In this document: positions 34,240 through 44,913 of the stretch, piece after piece
How the letters are laid out: each line of letters begins with the position of its first letter
Position numbering within the stretch: position 1 is the first letter of the stretch
Position numbers and translations under genes: made by a program
Assembly: GCF_025837095.1 (NCBI RefSeq)
Contig: NZ_CP107551.1
Coordinates: forward strand, 682,001 to 746,000
Source of the DNA: Rhodococcus sp. Z13
Lineage (GTDB): Bacteria; Actinomycetota; Actinomycetes; Mycobacteriales; Mycobacteriaceae
DNA: 64,000 bases
Direction of reading: 5' to 3'
Notes under the pieces: generated by a model
Databases searched by the model: none
What the model was told of the DNA's origin: nothing
The model's input: only the letters and a program-made list of their open reading frames with translations

Positions 34240-34273
34240 CGAAGCCCCGGTATCGATGGATACCGGGGCTTCG
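34240..34273 (+). terminator. Terminator of the tRNA cluster
   Basis: Arms CGAAGCCCCGGTATC (34240-34254) and GATACCGGGGCTTCG (34259-34273) are perfect over 15 bases with a GATG loop. The hairpin starts eight bases after the last tRNA. Confidence 0.88.
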
Positions 34274-34399
34274 TCGCGTCCCGGATCCGTTGTCTTCCGG
34301 TCCTCCTGTTCCGGCCCCGTATCGTCCGCCGGGGAACGGGAGTGTCCGTTGGCGTGAGCGCCCGATACGTGTTCTAGTGTGTGTTCTACGTAACTTGTG

Positions 34400-34411
34400 G
34401 ACACTTGTCCG
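34400..34411. promoter_or_regulatory. GGACA-CT-TGTCC palindrome upstream of the glycosyltransferase
   Basis: This perfect 12-base palindrome sits 36 bases before the chosen glycosyltransferase start. Its core GGACA-NN-TGTCC is the same as in the three operators of the CYP51 locus, but the outer bases match less well. It may be a weaker fourth site or a chance match. Confidence 0.4.
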
Positions 34412-34447
34412 AGCGACCCTGTCCCTCCGAGCGATCCGAGGTGGAAT

Positions 34448-35683
34448 GTGCGCGTAGCTCTGTTGTCGTATCGGAGCAAGCCGCATTGCGGGGGCCAGGG
34501 CGTCTACGTCCGCCATCTCAGTCGCGAACTCGTCGCGCAGGGGCACACCGTCGAGGTGTTCTCGGGGCAGCCCTATCCCGAACTCGATCCCGGCGTGCTC
34601 CTCACCAAGGTGCCCAGCCTGGATCTCTACCGCGACGACGATCCCTTCCGCACCCCGCGGCCGAGCGAGTTCCGCGACCTGATCGACGTCCTCGAGGTCG
34701 CCACCATGTGGACCGCCGGCTTCCCCGAACCACGCACCTTCGGGCTGCGCGTTGCGCGGCTGCTGCGCGAGCGGGCCGCCGACTTCGACGTCGTGCACGA
34801 CAACCAGTCGCTCGGCTCCGGTCTGCTGAAGATCGCCGAGGACCTGCCCCTGGTGGCGACGATCCACCATCCGATCACCCGCGACCGCGAACTCGACCTC
34901 GCCTCGGCCGGTTCCTGGCGTCGCCGCATCACCCTCCGCCGCTGGTACGGCTTCCTGCGCATGCAGGAACGGGTCGCGCGACGGATCCCCACGCTGCTGA
35001 CCGTCTCGGAGAACTCCGCCGCCGACATCCGGTCCGCCTTCGGTATCGAGGCCGACCGCATCCACACCGTCCCGCTCGGGGTGGACACCGACACCTTCGC
35101 GCCCGCCGACGAGCGCGTCCCGGGACGCATCGTGTGCGTCGCCAGCGCCGACGCCCCGCTCAAGGGTGTACCGACCCTGCTCGAGGCGGTCGCGAAGCTG
35201 CGCACCGAACGTGAGGTCGAACTCGTCCTCGTCTCCAGGCTGGCACCCGGCGGGGCCACCGAGAAACTCATCGACGAACTCGCGATCGGCGACGTCGTCC
35301 GCACGGTCTCCGGGATCGACGACGCGGAACTCGCGGGGCTGCTCGCGTCCGCCGAGATCGCCGCGGTGCCGTCCCTCTACGAGGGGTTCTCGCTGCCGGC
35401 CGTCGAGGCGATGTCCTGCGGCACACCGCTCGTCGCCAGCCGCGCCGGTGCCATCCCCGAGGTGGTGGGCGACGCCGGGGTGCTCGTGCCGCCGGGTGAC
35501 GCGCAGCAGCTGGCCGCGGCGCTGGCGGACCTGTTCGACGATCCGGAAGCACGCCGGCGGCTCGGCACGAAGGGTCGGGACCGGGTGCTCGAAAGATACA
35601 GCTGGGCGGCTGTCGCCTCGCAGACCGCCGCCCTCTACGAGCGGGCGATCACCGCGCACCGAGAGGGGAAGAACGGATGCTGA
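34448..35683 (+). CDS. GT4-type glycosyltransferase
   Basis: This 411-residue GT-B glycosyltransferase has an N-terminal acceptor lobe starting RVALLSYRSKPHCGGQGVYV. The C-terminal nucleotide-sugar lobe contains VPLGVDTDTF near 210 and PSLYEGFSLPAVEAMSCGTP near 300, the E-x7-E motif of family GT4. GTG 34448, four bases after GAGGTGG, is the best start; an upstream GTG adds 17 residues without a ribosome site. It overlaps the next methyltransferase by seven bases. The acceptor is unknown. The four-gene neighbourhood suggests building and methylating a glycolipid or glycan. Confidence 0.85.
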   Translation: MRVALLSYRSKPHCGGQGVYVRHLSRELVAQGHTVEVFSGQPYPELDPGVLLTKVPSLDLYRDDDPFRTPRPSEFRDLIDVLEVATMWTAGFPEPRTFGLRVARLLRERAADFDVVHDNQSLGSGLLKIAEDLPLVATIHHPITRDRELDLASAGSWRRRITLRRWYGFLRMQERVARRIPTLLTVSENSAADIRSAFGIEADRIHTVPLGVDTDTFAPADERVPGRIVCVASADAPLKGVPTLLEAVAKLRTEREVELVLVSRLAPGGATEKLIDELAIGDVVRTVSGIDDAELAGLLASAEIAAVPSLYEGFSLPAVEAMSCGTPLVASRAGAIPEVVGDAGVLVPPGDAQQLAAALADLFDDPEARRRLGTKGRDRVLERYSWAAVASQTAALYERAITAHREGKNGC

Positions 35684-36411
35684 CCGTCGACTTCGACCGC
35701 CTGGGCGTCCGGCCCGGGATGCGCGCCATCGACATCGGGGCCGGGCAGGGCCGCCACTCCTTCGAGCTGTACCGCCGCGGGGCGGACGTCGTGGCGTTCG
35801 ACCAGAGCGCCGACGACATGAAGGCCGTGGCCGACATGTTCGTCGCGATGGAACTCGAGGGCGAGGTGCCCGAGGGTGCGCTGGCCCGCGCCGAGGTCGG
35901 CGACGCCCTGGCCCTGCCTTACGAGGACGCGACCTTCGACCTCGTGCTGATCTCGGAGGTGCTCGAGCACGTCCCCGAGGACGAGCGGGCGATCGCGGAA
36001 CTCGTCCGCGTCCTCAAGCCCGGTGGTGTCGCCGCAGTGACGGTGCCCCGCTGGCTGCCGGAGCGTATCTGCTGGGCCCTGTCCGACGCCTACCACGAGG
36101 TGGAGGGCGGGCACGTCCGCATCTACAAGGCCGACGAACTCGCCGCCGAACTCACGAGGGCCGGTCTCGTCGTCACCGGCACCGACCACGCGCACGCTCT
36201 GCACTCGCCCTACTGGTGGCTCAAGTGCGCGGTGGGCGTCGACAACGACGACAACCCGCTCACCAAGGCCTACCACCAGCTGCTGGTGTGGGATCTGATG
36301 AAGGCGCCGTGGATCACCCGCACCGCCGAGAAGCTGCTCGCCCCCCTCATCGGCAAGTCGGTCGTGTTCTATCTCGAGAAGCCGGGTCCCGCCGGTGCTG
36401 CGGCGCGGTGA
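35677..36411 (+). CDS. Class I SAM-dependent methyltransferase
   Basis: This 244-residue Rossmann methyltransferase has motif I AIDIGAGQGRHSFEL near residue 18, FDQSADD at motif II, VEVGDALALPYEDATFDLVL around motif III/IV and VLKPGGVAAVTVP at the post-IV strand. A C-terminal 80-residue extension with HSPYWWLKCAVGVDN and YFLEK-like ends is aromatic-rich and may bind the acceptor. It overlaps the preceding glycosyltransferase by seven bases and the following gene by 17 bases. Substrate unknown; a small-molecule or sugar hydroxyl is likely. Confidence 0.85.
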   Translation: MLTVDFDRLGVRPGMRAIDIGAGQGRHSFELYRRGADVVAFDQSADDMKAVADMFVAMELEGEVPEGALARAEVGDALALPYEDATFDLVLISEVLEHVPEDERAIAELVRVLKPGGVAAVTVPRWLPERICWALSDAYHEVEGGHVRIYKADELAAELTRAGLVVTGTDHAHALHSPYWWLKCAVGVDNDDNPLTKAYHQLLVWDLMKAPWITRTAEKLLAPLIGKSVVFYLEKPGPAGAAAR

Positions 36412-37486
36412 CTCTGCGCCCGCGGTGATGCCGTCGGTGCCGGGCGTGCTGTCACCGGAACAGTGCCTGGACACCGGCCGCGCCATCGCGCGCATGCAGC
36501 AATCGTCCGGTGCGATCCCGTGGTTCCCCGGCGGGCACACCGACCCCTGGGACCACATCGAGTCCGCGATGGCGTTGACCGTCACCGGGCTGCGCGAGGA
36601 AGCGGAGGCCGCTTTCGAGTGGTGCCGCCGCACGCAGCGGCCCGACGGGTCGTGGCCCGTCCGTTTCCGCGGCGACACGATCGAGAACCACGACACCGAC
36701 AGTAATTTCACCGCCTACATCGCGGTGGGGGTGTGGCACCACCATCTCGTCACCGGGGACCGGCAGTTCGTCGAGCACATGTGGCCGACGGTGCGTGCCG
36801 CGCTCGACCTCGTCGTCGACATGCAGCTGCCGGGCGGCCAGATCGCCTGGGCCCGAGGCGAGGGCGGGTTGTGCGACGAGGCGCTGCTGACGGGTTGTTC
36901 GAGCATCCACCAGAGCCTCGGCTGCGGACTCCGGCTCGCCGAACTGGTGGGTGAGTCGCAACCCGACTGGGAGGTCGCGCTGATCCGCCTCGGGCACGCG
37001 CTGCGCCGGCACCCCGAGGTGTTCACCCCGAAGCCCGAGTACTCGATGGACTGGTACTACCCGATCCTCGGCGGTGCGTTGCGGGGACCCGAAGCGCACG
37101 AACGGATCCGGGACCGATGGGTGGACTTCGTGGTCGACGGGCTCGGGATCCGGTGCGTCGACCACCGTCCCTGGGTCACCGGAGCCGAGACCTGCGAACT
37201 GGTGCTGGCCCTCGACACCCTCGGCTACACGGGCCGGGCACGCGGATTGTTCGCCGCCATGCAGCATCTGCGCGATCCGGACGGCTCCTACTGGACCGGC
37301 CTGGTCTACGCGGACGGTAAACGCTGGCCGGTGGAACTGAGTTCGTGGACCAGCGCGGCGGTCGTGCTGGCCGCCGACGCCCTGTCGCGAACGACCGGCG
37401 GCAACTCGATCTTCCGCGACGCGGCGGCACCCGCCCGGCGGCTGGGCGCCGACCGCTGCACGGAGCACTGCCCGGTGCTGGTCTGA
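36395..37486 (+). CDS. Alpha/alpha toroid protein (prenyltransferase/squalene oxidase-repeat-like)
   Basis: This roughly 363-residue helical toroid protein has blocks such as GAIPWFPGGHTDPWDHIESA, RRTQRPDGSWPVRF and DPDGSYWTGLVYADGKRW. They are typical of the (alpha/alpha)6 fold shared by prenyltransferase/terpene cyclase-like and GH-like proteins. The QRPDGSW element resembles a squalene-cyclase QW repeat. GTG 36395 overlaps the methyltransferase end; ATG 36428 is an alternative start. Whether it is catalytic is unclear. Its fixed link to a glycosyltransferase and methyltransferase suggests work on a sugar or isoprenoid part of one product. Confidence 0.7.
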   Translation: MLRRGDSAPAVMPSVPGVLSPEQCLDTGRAIARMQQSSGAIPWFPGGHTDPWDHIESAMALTVTGLREEAEAAFEWCRRTQRPDGSWPVRFRGDTIENHDTDSNFTAYIAVGVWHHHLVTGDRQFVEHMWPTVRAALDLVVDMQLPGGQIAWARGEGGLCDEALLTGCSSIHQSLGCGLRLAELVGESQPDWEVALIRLGHALRRHPEVFTPKPEYSMDWYYPILGGALRGPEAHERIRDRWVDFVVDGLGIRCVDHRPWVTGAETCELVLALDTLGYTGRARGLFAAMQHLRDPDGSYWTGLVYADGKRWPVELSSWTSAAVVLAADALSRTTGGNSIFRDAAAPARRLGADRCTEHCPVLV

Positions 37487-37499
37487 GCTCCCGCGGATC

Positions 37500-39278
<1,779 letters not shown>

Positions 39279-39282
<4 letters not shown>

Positions 39283-40388
39283 GGGGTCCTCCATCCGGGA
39301 TTCGCGGGCAGGGACGAGAAACGCTGCGGGTCGCGCCGGGATCGCCACGCGGCGACGACGGGGGCGAGCTCGGCCGGTGTCGCCCCGTGCAGGATCACGC
39401 TGTCGGCGCCCGCACCGAACTGGTCGGCGATGCGCGACGCGCAGTGACCGGCGCTGCCGGTCGCGCAGGCGGCGAGCCACTCGTCGGGTAGCAGTGACCC
39501 GATCCGCTCCAGCGTCGCGGCCGGTGCCGCATCCAACGGGCCGGGGTGGTCGCGCACGAGCGGATCGTCGCGGAAACGCTTCAGTACGCCCGGGTCCCAG
39601 CCGTTGACGCGGACGAGCACGTCGCCGTAGCCCTGCAGATAGGTGGCGAGCCGGCCGGTGATCTTCCGCAGCCGCAGTTCCTCGGGCACGCTCTCCTCGA
39701 CGGTCGCGAGCACCGCCCAGATCCGTACCGAACCCGGATCGCGTCCGGCCCGCTCGGCGGCGTGCCGCACGGTGCGCACCGCCCGGGCGAGGGTGTCGTC
39801 GGTGAAGAAGGTGTGCAGCACGACGCCGTCGGCGATCCGCCCCGCCAGCTCCAGAGTGCGCTCACCCAGCGCGACCATCAGCACCGGGATGCGGTCCTCG
39901 CCGGTGGCGGTGCGGCGCAGGTACGGGAAGTCCCCGGCGGCGCCGTGGTGGTCGGCCACGGCCTCGCCGCGCCACAGGGTGCGCAGCAGGGCGACGGTGT
40001 CCTCGAGCCGTGCCGAGGTCACCCGCGGCAGGCCTATGAGGTCGGACAACGCGTCGAAGCCGCGGCCGAGTCCGAGAGCGTAGCGGCCGCGGCTGAGCCG
40101 GTGCAGGGTGGTCGCCGCCGTGGCGGTGACGAGCGGGTGCCGCGTGTGTGGGTTGGTCGCCGCGGTTCCGATGCCGAGGCGGTGACTCGCGGCGGCGGCC
40201 GCACCCGCGAGGGCCACGGCGTCCTTCGTGTCGAAACGCTCCGACAGGAACACCGCGCCGAGCCCGGTCCGCTCGGCGTCGGCGATCTCGTCGAGCAGGT
40301 CGTGCGGGTCGTCGGTGTGTCCGGCGAGACCGTAGAACCCGAGTTCCGGACAGTCCGGCTCGGGTGCGGGCCCACCGGGGCGGCTCAC
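39279..40388 (-). CDS. LLM-class F420-dependent oxidoreductase
   Basis: This 369-residue luciferase-like (bacterial luciferase fold) enzyme probably uses F420 and belongs to the TIGR03857-like mycobacterial group. Blocks include LGFYGLAGHTDDPHDLLDEI, FLSERFDTKDAVALAG, LGIGTAATNPHTRHPLVTA and RLSRGRYALGLGRGFD. GTG 40388 overlaps the carboxymuconolactone decarboxylase-like stop as GTGA. It acts in the cytoplasm on an oxidised intermediate, possibly a ketone or alcohol. It has no counterpart in the M. tuberculosis Rv0768-Rv0771 set as I recall it, so it looks like a local addition. Confidence 0.82.
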
Positions 40389-40753
40389 GTGCGCGCCGCC
40401 GCCTTCCTCCGCTGCAGCACGGCACCGACCGCGTTGTCGAGCTTCGAGCCCAGCGGCCAGCCCACGTAGTGGCACAGGAACAGGGCGATCTCGCGGAGCT
40501 GCTGCTCGTCGAGTTCCTCGTTCTTCAGGGCCGCCTCGATCTGGATCTCGGCGATGTCGGTGGCGCCCTGCGCGGTGAGCGCCCCGAGCAGCAGCAGCCG
40601 GCGGTCGCGGATGGTCAGCCCCGGCCGGGTCCAGATGTTCGCGAACAGGTGGTCGGCGGTGACGGCGAAGTGCTCGCCGGGACCGTCCTGCATCTCCCAG
40701 CCGTAGACCTTGGACATCATCTCCAGGCCGCGGCGGCGGGTCTCGTCGGTCAT
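40385..40753 (-). CDS. Carboxymuconolactone decarboxylase-like protein (Rv0771-like)
   Basis: This 122-residue helical protein has the AhpD/CMD fold: TIRDRRLLLLGALTAQGATD, then EELDEQQLREIALFLCHYVGWP. The CxxC of AhpD is absent; a single Cys lies in FLCHYVGW. A ring-opening or lactone decarboxylase role is inferred from the family only. Its ATG 40753 overlaps the stop of the dehydrogenase gene as ATGA. It corresponds in place to Rv0771. Confidence 0.85.
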   Translation of the reverse strand: MTDETRRRGLEMMSKVYGWEMQDGPGEHFAVTADHLFANIWTRPGLTIRDRRLLLLGALTAQGATDIAEIQIEAALKNEELDEQQLREIALFLCHYVGWPLGSKLDNAVGAVLQRRKAAART

Positions 40754-41649
40754 GCGTGCTCCTTCCGGGAACGGGTCTGCGCGATCTCACCCGTGCCGAC
40801 CCCGAGACCGGGGCCGAGATCGGACAGCGCCCGGGCGCCGAGCGGCAGGTCGACCCCGAGCCGGTCGGCGAGATCCAGGGCCAGCGCGAGATCCTTCTCG
40901 CCCAGGACGCGCACGCGCGAGAAGATCGGGAACCAGGAATCGTCCTCCACGAGCGGGGAGGTGGTGTCGCGCCACATGATCGAGCCGGCGCCACCGGTGA
41001 TCGCGTCGGTGTGCCGGACCACCTTGCCGAGTTCGGTGATGTCGAGACCCGCTGCCTCGGCCAGCCGCTGCGCCTCGGTCGCCGCGGTGAACGAGACGAA
41101 GTGGAGCAGGTTGCGGGCGAGCTTCATCCGGGTTCCGGCACCGACCGGCCCGGCGTGCACGACCAGCGAGGCGAAGGTGCCGAACGGCTCGCGGATGCGG
41201 GCGAAGACCTCGTCGCTCGCCCCGACCATCACCGCGAGGGCGCCGTTCCTCGCACCGCCGGCCCCGCCGCTGACGGGTGCATCGACGAGATCGACACCCT
41301 TGTCGGCGCACAGTCCGGCGAGTTCGACGGCGGTGGTGTCGGAGATGGTCGAGTGCACGGCGACCACCGTGCCGGGCCGGGCGGCCGACAGCACTCCGTC
41401 GGGGCCGGTGACGACCTCGCGGACCTGCGCGTCGTCGAGGACGGTCACGCACACCAGGTCGCATTCGGCGGCGAGTCCGGCCGGGGACGAGGCGGCGGTG
41501 GCGCCCTTGTCGGTGAAGGGGGTCATGGCCTCGGGCAGCACGTCGAAGACGGTGAGCCCGGCGGGCCGGTCGAGCAGCCGCTCGGCCATGGGGGAGCCCA
41601 TGTTGCCGAGACCGATGTACCCGGCCCGCCCGATCGTGGAGGCGGTCAC
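40750..41649 (-). CDS. NAD(P)-dependent beta-hydroxyacid dehydrogenase-like (Rv0770-like)
   Basis: This 299-residue enzyme of the 6-phosphogluconate/3-hydroxyisobutyrate dehydrogenase superfamily has the N-terminal Rossmann motif GYIGLGNMGSPMAERL. The substrate loop DAPVSGGAGGARNG and the catalytic lysine region GAGTRMKLARNLLHF (Lys near residue 178) are present. GTG 41649 overlaps the SDR stop as GTGA. It is syntenic with Rv0770. It would oxidise a beta-hydroxy acid or reduce a semialdehyde produced by the adjacent SDR and aldehyde dehydrogenase. Confidence 0.87.
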   Translation of the reverse strand: MTASTIGRAGYIGLGNMGSPMAERLLDRPAGLTVFDVLPEAMTPFTDKGATAASSPAGLAAECDLVCVTVLDDAQVREVVTGPDGVLSAARPGTVVAVHSTISDTTAVELAGLCADKGVDLVDAPVSGGAGGARNGALAVMVGASDEVFARIREPFGTFASLVVHAGPVGAGTRMKLARNLLHFVSFTAATEAQRLAEAAGLDITELGKVVRHTDAITGGAGSIMWRDTTSPLVEDDSWFPIFSRVRVLGEKDLALALDLADRLGVDLPLGARALSDLGPGLGVGTGEIAQTRSRKEHA

Positions 41650-42395
41650 GAGCGGATCACCTGCCCGCCGTCGACGTTGAAGATCTGTCCGGTGATCCAG
41701 CCCGCCTCGTCGGAGAGCAGGAACAGGCACATGCCCACGAGGTCCTGGGGGGTGCCCATCCGCTTGAGCGGCAGCTGCTTCACCATGTCGGCGACCATGT
41801 TCGCGGGCGTGGTGGTGCGGGTCGCCTCGGTGTCGATCGGGCCCGGGGCGATGGCGTTGATACGGATGTTCGACCCGCCGAGTTCGACGGCGAGCTGCTG
41901 GGTGAGACCGTTGATGCCGACCTTCGCGAGCCCGTAGAAGCCCGAGTAGAGCCACGCCGCGGTGGAGGACTGATTGACGATCGAACCGCCCTTCTTCGTC
42001 ATGTGGGGCCACACGGCGCGGGTGACGTTGAGAGCGCCGTCGAGGTTCACGCTCATGAACTTCTTGTAGTAGTCCCACGGAACCGTCAGCAGCAGGTCTA
42101 GTTTCATGCCGCCGTAGATCGCGGCGTTGTTGACGAGATGGTCGACGCCGCCGTAGGTCTCCACGGTCGAGGCAGCGAGAGCCTCGGCCGAGCCGGGATC
42201 GGAGACGTCGACCGCCGTGAAGGTGGCGACACCGCCGTCGGCGACGATCTGTTTGGCGACCTGCTCGCCGAGTTCGGCGTTCAGATCGGCGACCACCACG
42301 TTCGCACCCTCGGCGGCCAGCGCACGCGCGTACGCCTCGCCGATCCCCTGGGCGGCTCCCGTGACGATCGCAGTGCGATCGGTGAAACGTGCCAT
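41646..42395 (-). CDS. Short-chain dehydrogenase (Rv0769-like)
   Basis: This 249-residue classical SDR has the cofactor motif TGAAQGIGEAYARAL near residue 11 and catalytic NNAAIYG, SSTAAWLYSGFYGLAKVG with Ser-Tyr-Lys. VVADLNAE at the end of strand 2 has an Asp, which favours NAD. ATG 42395 is the start; the frame upstream is noise. It is syntenic with Rv0769 and lies 13 bases after the aldehyde dehydrogenase. It probably interconverts a hydroxyl and ketone in the pathway of this operon. Confidence 0.9.
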   Translation of the reverse strand: MARFTDRTAIVTGAAQGIGEAYARALAAEGANVVVADLNAELGEQVAKQIVADGGVATFTAVDVSDPGSAEALAASTVETYGGVDHLVNNAAIYGGMKLDLLLTVPWDYYKKFMSVNLDGALNVTRAVWPHMTKKGGSIVNQSSTAAWLYSGFYGLAKVGINGLTQQLAVELGGSNIRINAIAPGPIDTEATRTTTPANMVADMVKQLPLKRMGTPQDLVGMCLFLLSDEAGWITGQIFNVDGGQVIRS

Positions 42396-42408
42396 CGGAC
42401 AGATCCTT

Positions 42409-43881
42409 TCAGGAAGTGGCGGGTTCGGCGACGAGCTTGGTCTCCAGGTACTCCTCGAAACCGGCCACGCCCATCTCGCGGCCGATCCCGGACTGCTTGT
42501 AACCACCGAACGGCGCGTCGGCGGCGTACCAGATGCCGCCGTTGACGCCGAGCGTGCCGGTGCGCACCCCGGCGACGACCTTCGCGATGCGGTCCGGGTC
42601 GGTGCCGTAGACCGCGCCGGACAGGCCGTAGGGGGAGTCGTTGGCGATGCGGACGGCGTCGTCGTCGCCGTCGTGGGGGAGTATCACCAGCACCGGGCCG
42701 AAGATCTCCTCCTGCGCGGCCCGCGCCGTGTTGTCGAGACCGGTGATCAGGGTGGGTTCGACGTAGAAGCCGCGGTCGTGCTCGGCGGGCCGGCCGCCGC
42801 CGGTGACGATCGTGCCGCCCTCCTCGACGGCGAGGCGGATGTAGCCCTCCACCCGCTGCCGCTGCTTCTCGGAGATGAGCGGTCCGCACACGGTGCCGGG
42901 ATCGCGCGGATCGTCGGGCCGGATCCCGCTCATGGACTTCGCGGTGAGTGCGACGGCCTCGTCGTAGCGCTCGCGGGGGACGACCAGGCGGGTGGTGATG
43001 GCGCAGCCCTGGCCCGCGTGGGTGCAGACGGTGAAGGCGGCCATCGAACACGCGCTGCGCAGGTCGGCGTCGTCGAGGACGAGGAAGGCCGACTTGCCGC
43101 CGAGTTCGAGGAAGACCTTCTTGAGCGTGCCGGAGGCCGCGCGCATCACGGCGCGGCCGGTCGCGGTGGACCCGGTGAACGAGATCAGGTCGACGCGCGG
43201 ATCCTCGCTCAGTTGCGCGCCGAGAGCGTGGTCGCTGGAGGTGACGATGTTCAGCACCCCGGGCGGGATGTCGGTCTCCTCCGCGGCGATCCTCCCCACG
43301 AGCGCGGCGCACCAGGGGGTGTCGGGTGCGGGCTTGAGGACGACGGTGCTGCCGGCGGCCAGAGCCGGGCCGAGCTTGGCGAAGTTGATCTGGTGCGGGA
43401 AGTTCCACGGCGTGATCGCCCCGACGACCCCCACGGCTTCCTTGAGCAGGTAGCGGTGTGTCGGGATGCCCATGGGCGCGGCGTTGCCGAGGTCCTGCCG
43501 CCACTCGTAGTTCTCGGCGAGATCGGCGAAGTAGAGCAGGTCGTCGATCGGGCCCTCGAGATGCGCTGCGCTCGTGAGGAATCGGGGTGCGCCGACCTCG
43601 GCGATGGTGATCTCGCGCAGTTCCTCGATGTGCTCGCGCAGGGCGTCGCGCAGCTGCCGCAGGCACCGGGCGCGGAAGGCGTGGTCCCGGGACCAGTCGG
43701 TGTCGTCGAAGGCGCGCCGCGCGGCGGCGATCGCCGCATCCATGTCGGCGGCGGTGCCCTCCGCGGCGTACCCGAGGAGTTCCTCGTTGCTCGGGTCGGT
43801 GACGGCGAAGGTGCCGCCGCTGCCGGGGACGAGTTTGCCGTCGATCAGGAGAGTGGAGCTGTCGGTGGGGCGAAGTGTCAT
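42409..43881 (-). CDS. aldA: Aldehyde dehydrogenase (Rv0768/AldA-like)
   Basis: This 490-residue NAD(P)-dependent aldehyde dehydrogenase has the N-terminal cofactor fold with ITPWNFPHQINF and FTGSTATGRAVM. The general-base Glu lies in FLELGGKSAFLVL and the nucleophile is Cys293 in AGQGCAITTRL. EEIFGPVLVI and SPYGLSGAVYG are conserved. It heads the minus-strand operon from the start at 43881 behind operator site A and a TTGCCT-18-TATAGT promoter. It turns aldehydes from the P450/SDR steps into acids. Confidence 0.93.
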   Translation of the reverse strand: MTLRPTDSSTLLIDGKLVPGSGGTFAVTDPSNEELLGYAAEGTAADMDAAIAAARRAFDDTDWSRDHAFRARCLRQLRDALREHIEELREITIAEVGAPRFLTSAAHLEGPIDDLLYFADLAENYEWRQDLGNAAPMGIPTHRYLLKEAVGVVGAITPWNFPHQINFAKLGPALAAGSTVVLKPAPDTPWCAALVGRIAAEETDIPPGVLNIVTSSDHALGAQLSEDPRVDLISFTGSTATGRAVMRAASGTLKKVFLELGGKSAFLVLDDADLRSACSMAAFTVCTHAGQGCAITTRLVVPRERYDEAVALTAKSMSGIRPDDPRDPGTVCGPLISEKQRQRVEGYIRLAVEEGGTIVTGGGRPAEHDRGFYVEPTLITGLDNTARAAQEEIFGPVLVILPHDGDDDAVRIANDSPYGLSGAVYGTDPDRIAKVVAGVRTGTLGVNGGIWYAADAPFGGYKQSGIGREMGVAGFEEYLETKLVAEPATS

Positions 43882-43896
43882 CGGACTTCCCTCAGT

Positions 43897-43914
43897 TCTG
43901 GACAGGTGTCTGGA
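43897..43914 (-). promoter_or_regulatory. Operator site A and promoter of the aldA operon
   Basis: The palindrome reads TCTGGACAGGTGTCTGGA. On the minus strand the promoter -35 TTGCCT (43938-43943) is 18 bases from -10 TATAGT (43914-43919), so the operator covers the transcription start. The same 18-base sequence, with one centre base changed, overlaps the promoter of the TetR-CYP123-CYP51 operon. Confidence 0.75.
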
Positions 43915-43966
43915 CTATAGTTCGACACCGCGACCGAAGGCAACGGTTCGCCCGGAAAAGAGCGAA

Positions 43967-44014
43967 ACCGGTGTTGTTCGCGAAAAATTCGAGAATATCG
44001 CGAACAACACCGGT
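43967..44014 (-). terminator. 17-bp dyad downstream of the MpaB-like gene
   Basis: Arms ACCGGTGTTGTTCGCGA (43967-43983) and TCGCGAACAACACCGGT (43998-44014) are perfectly complementary, with a 14-base AT-rich loop. It lies 24 bases after the minus-strand stop at 44038 and before the aldA promoter. The best guess is a terminator; the long loop leaves room for an operator. Confidence 0.55.
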
Positions 44015-44037
44015 CTCGATAGGTCCCGGCGGGGCGG

Positions 44038-44868
44038 TCAGAACACGCGCAGACCGAGCCGTCGTCGCGTCCGCATGTCCACGAGGTAGATCTTCCACAG
44101 CAGCGGCCAGAACCACGGGGTCATGCGGTGGATCCGGCGCACCGCGGCGAGATACCGGTCGAAGCGGCGCTGGTCGTCGGGGGTCCACTCGTAGTGCATG
44201 AGGTCGCGGAACTCCGGTGGCAGGGCTCCGCGGGTGACGAGTTCGAAGGGCCTGCCGAGCAGCCGGTGCAGCAGCCGGCCGAGCCGGCCGAGACGGATCT
44301 CGAGGAAGCTCAGATCGCACAGGGCCGTGAGGTATTCGCGTACCTGGTCGTTCATCGAGATGTCGGCGGCGCCGGCCTTCCACAGTTCCTCGTACTCCTC
44401 GCGGGTCGTGGGCCACGACTCCGGGCGGACGTTCAGGGTGGTGGCGAGGGGCGCGCCGGCGCGCAGGACCCGTGTGTACTGCTCGTCGGTGAGCGGGCCG
44501 TAGAGGAACTCGTGCTGGTCGACGAAGTACTTGAAGAGGCAGACCGCCACCCACAACTGCAGAGTGGGGGAGTTGGCGCTGTAGCGCACCGGGGAGCCCG
44601 GCCTGGAGGTGACCCGGGCGTGGATCCTCCGAACCGACTGTCGCACGAAGTCGCGGTCGTCGTCGTTGCCGAACACCGCGACCGCGAGATAGGTGCCGGT
44701 GGTGCGGGCCCGCTTGACCGGGCGGAGGTCGGCCCGGCCGGAATCGACCTCGCTCTCCACCACGCCTTGGCCGACACCGGGATGCGCCAGCTGCATGATC
44801 ACGTTGGCGGCGTTGATCGTGCCCCCGAGGGGTGAGACGAGGTCGCCGAGAGTGTCGATCGTCCGCAT
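44038..44868 (-). CDS. MpaB-like oxygenase (DUF2236)
   Basis: This 276-residue helical protein of the MpaB/Lcp-like DUF2236 family, heme-dependent in studied members, was read from ATG 44868. GGAGG lies five bases upstream; ATG 44880 is possible but has no such site. Blocks include LGGTINAANVIMQLAHPGVG, KYFVDQHEFLYGPLTDEQY and TTLNVRPESWPTTREEY. The family includes MpaB' of mycophenolic acid synthesis and latex-clearing oxygenases. It may cleave a long isoprenoid or steroid side chain, but that is inference. It is 45 bases from the TetR gene in the same direction and probably co-regulated by it. Confidence 0.8.
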   Translation of the reverse strand: MRTIDTLGDLVSPLGGTINAANVIMQLAHPGVGQGVVESEVDSGRADLRPVKRARTTGTYLAVAVFGNDDDRDFVRQSVRRIHARVTSRPGSPVRYSANSPTLQLWVAVCLFKYFVDQHEFLYGPLTDEQYTRVLRAGAPLATTLNVRPESWPTTREEYEELWKAGAADISMNDQVREYLTALCDLSFLEIRLGRLGRLLHRLLGRPFELVTRGALPPEFRDLMHYEWTPDDQRRFDRYLAAVRRIHRMTPWFWPLLWKIYLVDMRTRRRLGLRVF

Positions 44869-44913
44869 GGCTGCCTCCATCTGAAGACGGACGTGTTCAG
44901 TTCTGCTGCCACT

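Noticed and set aside
33759-34273. tRNA cluster considered as an attachment site of an integrated element
   Set aside because: No integrase, excisionase or direct repeat of a tRNA end was seen in the flanks; the tRNA-Asp copies are whole genes, not partial att copies.
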